Source of the DNA: a virus
Length of the DNA stretch: 25,401 bases
IMG/VR virus record: IMGVR_UViG_3300029309_000317
Span: 1-25,401 of that record
Direction: 5' to 3' (one strand)
Made by a program: the position numbers and the translations under genes. The notes beneath the pieces were generated by a model, which worked only from the letters and a program-made list of their open reading frames with translations, had not been told where the DNA came from and did no database searches. Of this stretch, positions 22,503 to 25,401 are shown piece by piece; positions within the stretch are counted from its first letter, which is position 1; every line of letters starts with the position of its first letter.

Positions 22503-22653
22503 TTTTATTGTATTTGAAAAACTTAAAAATCGTAAAGGATATAGCCAGTATAAGTGAAACAAATGTAAGTATTTCATTACATTCAGTTATACTAAAACCT
22601 ATTGCTGTACTATTTGCTACAGCTACTTGTACTGTGTCCCTTACTTTTTCCAT
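22495..22653 (-). CDS. Holin-like single-pass membrane protein, 52 residues
   Basis: The protein starts MEKVRDTVQVAVANSTAIGF and then has ITECNEILTFVSLILAISFT with a short basic tail. The pattern ANSTAIG followed by NEIL and one membrane segment is one I recall from small holin-like proteins of flavobacterial and marine phages. It sits directly upstream of the endolysin region. It overlaps the 38-residue gene by 44 bp in another frame. Confidence 0.6.
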   Translation of the reverse strand: MEKVRDTVQVAVANSTAIGFSITECNEILTFVSLILAISFTIFKFFKYNKNA

Positions 22654-22726
22654 TTGTATTATTTTTATCTAAATATGATTTCAATTTAGTTACGTTAGTT
22701 TTTTTTGGTTTGTAATATTTTTTCAT
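22610..22726 (-). CDS. Small basic protein, 38 residues
   Basis: The frame starts MKKYYKPKKTNVTKLKSYLD and ends in a Ser/Lys tail. Its ATG overlaps the stop of the connector gene as TAATG. It is very basic and lacks a recognised domain. Its second half overlaps the holin-like gene, so the last 14 codons may be constrained by that frame. Coupling makes translation plausible. Confidence 0.45.
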   Translation of the reverse strand: MKKYYKPKKTNVTKLKSYLDKNNTNGKSKGHSTSSCSK

Positions 22727-23301
22727 TATGAGTAATCAGATGCATTTAAAAAGTTTCTCAAAGTAAGTTCAGTACCCTGCCTTGGTTTTTCAAGATTCAT
22801 GCCATTATAATAGGCATTAGGATCAGGATCTACATCAGCCCCAGTATTTGTATTGTATTCTGGGAAAAAGCTTATATTTTGCCTTACATAGTCAATCATC
22901 CTCTCTGTGTAATATTCGGCAGTATTCCTGATTTCTTCTCTCAAATGTTGGCTTTCTTCAGTTGTTAAGCTTACACCAGTTTCTGATGTTTTAGAATATA
23001 TATTGCCATTCTCTACTTTAAATCTTAAGAATGGGACAGCATGATAAAAAGCCCAGTTAGGAAGCATGTCGCCTATATAATCATCAACTAAAGTTTTGTA
23101 GTTTTCATTACCTACATTACCTAGAGTACCATTTTTAACTAAATCTTTTAGCTTATCTGTTAGTTTAGTACCTAGCTTACTCTCTACATAAAGCTTTTGA
23201 GCTTGTCGTACATAAGGCAATAGTATTTCTGTATCTAAATTTTGAGCTATTGCAGTACTTTCTTTTAATTTTTGTTCACTAATTAGTAATATATATGCCA
23301 T
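22726..23301 (-). CDS. Head-tail connector (adaptor)-like protein
   Basis: This 191-residue helical protein resembles the neck adaptor of Bacteroidota phages (DUF6712-like): ISEQKLKESTAIAQNLDTEI, LLPYVRQAQKLYVESKLGTK, MLPNWAFYHAVPFLRFKVEN, then NTAEYYTERMIDYVRQNISF and a C-terminal extension ending KPRQGTELTLRNFLNASDYS. It would dock to the portal and connect to the tail. It directly follows the portal gene by 12 bp. The connection to a named family is from motif memory. Confidence 0.65.
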   Translation of the reverse strand: MAYILLISEQKLKESTAIAQNLDTEILLPYVRQAQKLYVESKLGTKLTDKLKDLVKNGTLGNVGNENYKTLVDDYIGDMLPNWAFYHAVPFLRFKVENGNIYSKTSETGVSLTTEESQHLREEIRNTAEYYTERMIDYVRQNISFFPEYNTNTGADVDPDPNAYYNGMNLEKPRQGTELTLRNFLNASDYS

Positions 23302-23313
23302 GTCTTATCTTTT

Positions 23314-25401
23314 TTATTTAGGTAAAAAACCTCTATCCTTCATTCTTTTAGGTGGTTTAGCAACTAGATTATCATTTTTTTCAGCTGTAAACCCTTCACT
23401 TCTTGCTTTAGTATATCCTATTAATTGGCTATCATTTATCTTGCTTTTAGCACCTCTTAAAGATGTTTTGTATATCCTTCTTAACCAGAAATGATGGCAA
23501 TTACCACCTCCTTTGTAAAATTCATGTTTATCAGATTTACTACAACATTGTTGGTCAGCTAACCATATTGAGTAAGTTAAATCTCCTTTTGGTCCCCATC
23601 CTATATTTCTGTTTTGCCTATCAGAATAATAGTAATCATTTACAACCATGTTACTCATTTGTAAGATATCTTCTTTACGATAAACTTTACCAGCTTCCAT
23701 CATCTTAATACAGAAAGGTCTTTCAGCTCCTGTTTTGCTTTTCAAAAATTCATCTTCAGCATATACATATCTTACCTTATAAAAATCATTACCTGATTTA
23801 TTTAATCCATCTTGCTCACTTCTAGCATTAGGTCTAGCAGTTCCAGTACTTGCTAGTTCTGTTTTTAAATAAGCAAAATCATTTAGAGTACGTTCAAAAT
23901 CAAACTCTTGATGTTCACCATCTACAACCTCTTCACTTATTAACTCCCATTCATCTGGTACATCTTCCATACCATCTATAAAAGCATCAAACTCTTGTTT
24001 ATGTTTTAGCTTTAAACCTTTTATTTGATCATGGTTTTCACAAGGCATGTAGTAAGTTTTACCATCTTGCGTATGCGAATGCGAACCGCTACAACCAATT
24101 CTTTTAGCTTCAGCTTCAGCTTCTTCAATCGTATCATATAGAGGTAATTCTTTACCATCTGTAATCATACTACCTACTTTAGCTAAATCTTCTTTTACTA
24201 CCACCTCTTCATCTAATGGTGGCAATCCTAGTTCCTCTCTTATTTCATCCTGCGTCATCACAGCCATTAAATCTTGATTTGTAAATCTTGTAGTAATAGG
24301 TTTTAACTGTACAAAGTTTACAGGCATATCCATGTTATTCACTTGGAATATTTTTCTTAACTCTTTTACTATATGGTCTTGGAATGGTTTTACAACTGTA
24401 TTCAAATAGAAATTGGCAGCACTATTGATTTCGTCAGCATTATTTCCTAAACCTGTGTCACTCTTGATTCCCATGAGCATTGGCGAAGTGACACGATGGC
24501 CAGTAAGAATGTTTTGAACGAGTAGCTCTTGTAAGGCGAGATATTGCTTGTCTAAATCAGCTGTATTCAAAGGCATCAATTCTGGGGCTCTACTTTTATC
24601 GTCTGAAAAAGTAAGTACAAAGCGGCCAGCGGCCTTACTACCAGTAAATTTTTCTTTTAAGCTTTCTTCTATCTGATATCTCTCTTCAGCTGTTGGCACC
24701 CCATTATTGAAGGAAATCATGTAACTACCACTAAAAGAATTAGTTACATTATTTAGGTGAAATTCAGCAATTTTTTGATCACATAAAGCCCAATTATTAG
24801 CAGCAACATAATCAGGTGTATGATAGACATTCATACTAGGGCTGTATAACCCACTATACATTATTTGATTTGGTGATGTTCTATCATTAACATTAAAAGC
24901 TGGTATCCTTATAGGTTTATTATGCCTAGTATTAGCCCAGTCTGATGATAAATAATAAGCTCTAACTTTACCAAATTCATCTGGTCTTTCAGCTCTAACC
25001 TTTTCTACAGGGACATGATAGATTTCAGCTATTTCAGTTCTATCTTTTGTCCAAACAATATTTAAGGCAAAAGCTCCTTGTAACTTAAAATCAAAAGCTA
25101 TCTTTTTTATAACCTCATGTAAGCTCTCATTACCATTTGCTCTATTTATAAAGTTTTCAAGTTTAACTCTAGCTTCAAGATTTCTATCCTCTTCATCTTC
25201 AATCACTAAAGCTTCAGCTGATATCATTTCAGATGTAGCATTTATAATAGCGGCCTGTGTAGATGAGTTATAATATAAATCAATTAAAAACTGTGGATAT
25301 AAATTAGCCCAGTTTTCAGTACCATAAGTAATATATTCTTTATTGCTTACTTCTTTTATTTCAGGTGCTGTACTTGTTTCTAAATTAATATTTACTATTT
25401 C
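23314..25401 (-). CDS. Portal protein with C-terminal Cys/His-rich extension, 5' end outside window
   Basis: The frame is open to 25401; the first visible residues are EIVNINLETSTAPEIKEV, followed by ITYGTENWANLYPQFLIDLY. An ATG at 25225-25227 is internal and should not be taken as the start. At least 695 residues are visible. The first about 390 form the portal body (YHVPVEKVRAERPDEFG, TPDYVAANNWALC, SPMLMGIKSDTGLGNNADE, QDEIREELGLPPLDEE). Near 436-458 a Cys/His motif follows (GCSGSHSHTQDGKTYYMPC). A C-terminal domain has WLADQQCCSKSDKHEFYKGG then GNCHHFWLRRIYK. The portal ring passes DNA during packaging. The extension resembles modules appended to structural proteins of Bacteroidota phages. 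Confidence 0.85.
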   Translation of the reverse strand, partial: EIVNINLETSTAPEIKEVSNKEYITYGTENWANLYPQFLIDLYYNSSTQAAIINATSEMISAEALVIEDEEDRNLEARVKLENFINRANGNESLHEVIKKIAFDFKLQGAFALNIVWTKDRTEIAEIYHVPVEKVRAERPDEFGKVRAYYLSSDWANTRHNKPIRIPAFNVNDRTSPNQIMYSGLYSPSMNVYHTPDYVAANNWALCDQKIAEFHLNNVTNSFSGSYMISFNNGVPTAEERYQIEESLKEKFTGSKAAGRFVLTFSDDKSRAPELMPLNTADLDKQYLALQELLVQNILTGHRVTSPMLMGIKSDTGLGNNADEINSAANFYLNTVVKPFQDHIVKELRKIFQVNNMDMPVNFVQLKPITTRFTNQDLMAVMTQDEIREELGLPPLDEEVVVKEDLAKVGSMITDGKELPLYDTIEEAEAEAKRIGCSGSHSHTQDGKTYYMPCENHDQIKGLKLKHKQEFDAFIDGMEDVPDEWELISEEVVDGEHQEFDFERTLNDFAYLKTELASTGTARPNARSEQDGLNKSGNDFYKVRYVYAEDEFLKSKTGAERPFCIKMMEAGKVYRKEDILQMSNMVVNDYYYSDRQNRNIGWGPKGDLTYSIWLADQQCCSKSDKHEFYKGGGNCHHFWLRRIYKTSLRGAKSKINDSQLIGYTKARSEGFTAEKNDNLVAKPPKRMKDRGFLPK

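Noticed and set aside
1-25401. tRNA genes, CRISPR arrays, insertion sequences, integrase and attachment sites
   Set aside because: None recognised on either strand by eye; a tRNA scan was not possible.

Overview
The window is a stretch of a tailed bacteriophage (or prophage) genome whose host is very probably in the Bacteroidota, most likely a flavobacterium. Three things point there. The DNA is very AT-rich and densely coding, with every convincing gene on the minus strand. Starts lack Shine-Dalgarno sequences and the one clear promoter is of the Bacteroidota type (TTTG, 20 bp, TATCTTTG). The structural proteins (portal with a Cys/His-rich extension, XkdF-like protease with a Cys-rich leader, tail hub, tape measure) resemble those of flavobacterial siphophages. 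No sheath or tube pair of a contractile tail was seen, so a siphovirus is inferred. No integrase, tRNA, CRISPR array or insertion sequence was recognised.

Transcription runs from right to left. The right end (25401-22726) holds the portal protein, open at the edge, and a head-tail connector. A lysis region follows (22726-20932): three small overlapping genes including a holin-like membrane protein, an M15-type endolysin, a second holin-like protein, a metallophosphoesterase and a 39-residue membrane peptide. At 20825-20881 is a promoter embedded in three 12-bp direct repeats. It leads into early and replication genes (20786-16484): small hypothetical proteins, a Rad52-type annealing protein, a DUF3127 SSB-like protein, a stand-alone DnaA-domain-IV-like protein, a replication initiator-like protein and an orphan DNA methyltransferase. 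A mostly non-coding gap (16174-16419) carries a 155-bp element with perfect 17-bp inverted ends.

Beyond it lie a NinG-like nuclease, a sigma-like regulator, Cys-rich small proteins, a DUF3310 protein and a ParB-like protein (16173-12754), then the terminase small and large subunits (12642-10989). After a hairpin, the tail genes run leftward: a tail-chaperone pair joined by an apparent -1 frameshift on T9, a tail terminator-like protein, a head-associated two-domain protein, a gp10-like completion protein, tail tip and hub proteins, a beta-roll adhesin-like protein and the tape measure. The prohead protease runs off the left edge, so the major capsid protein is expected just beyond position 1.

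Many genes are joined by TAATG or ATGA overlaps, suggesting translational coupling in long polycistronic messages. Ten short genes of 20-52 codons fill the gaps between larger ones. The most notable points are the frameshift site, the inverted-repeat element, the promoter repeats, the possible opposite-strand small RNA beside the terminase gene, and the unusual split of the head genes.
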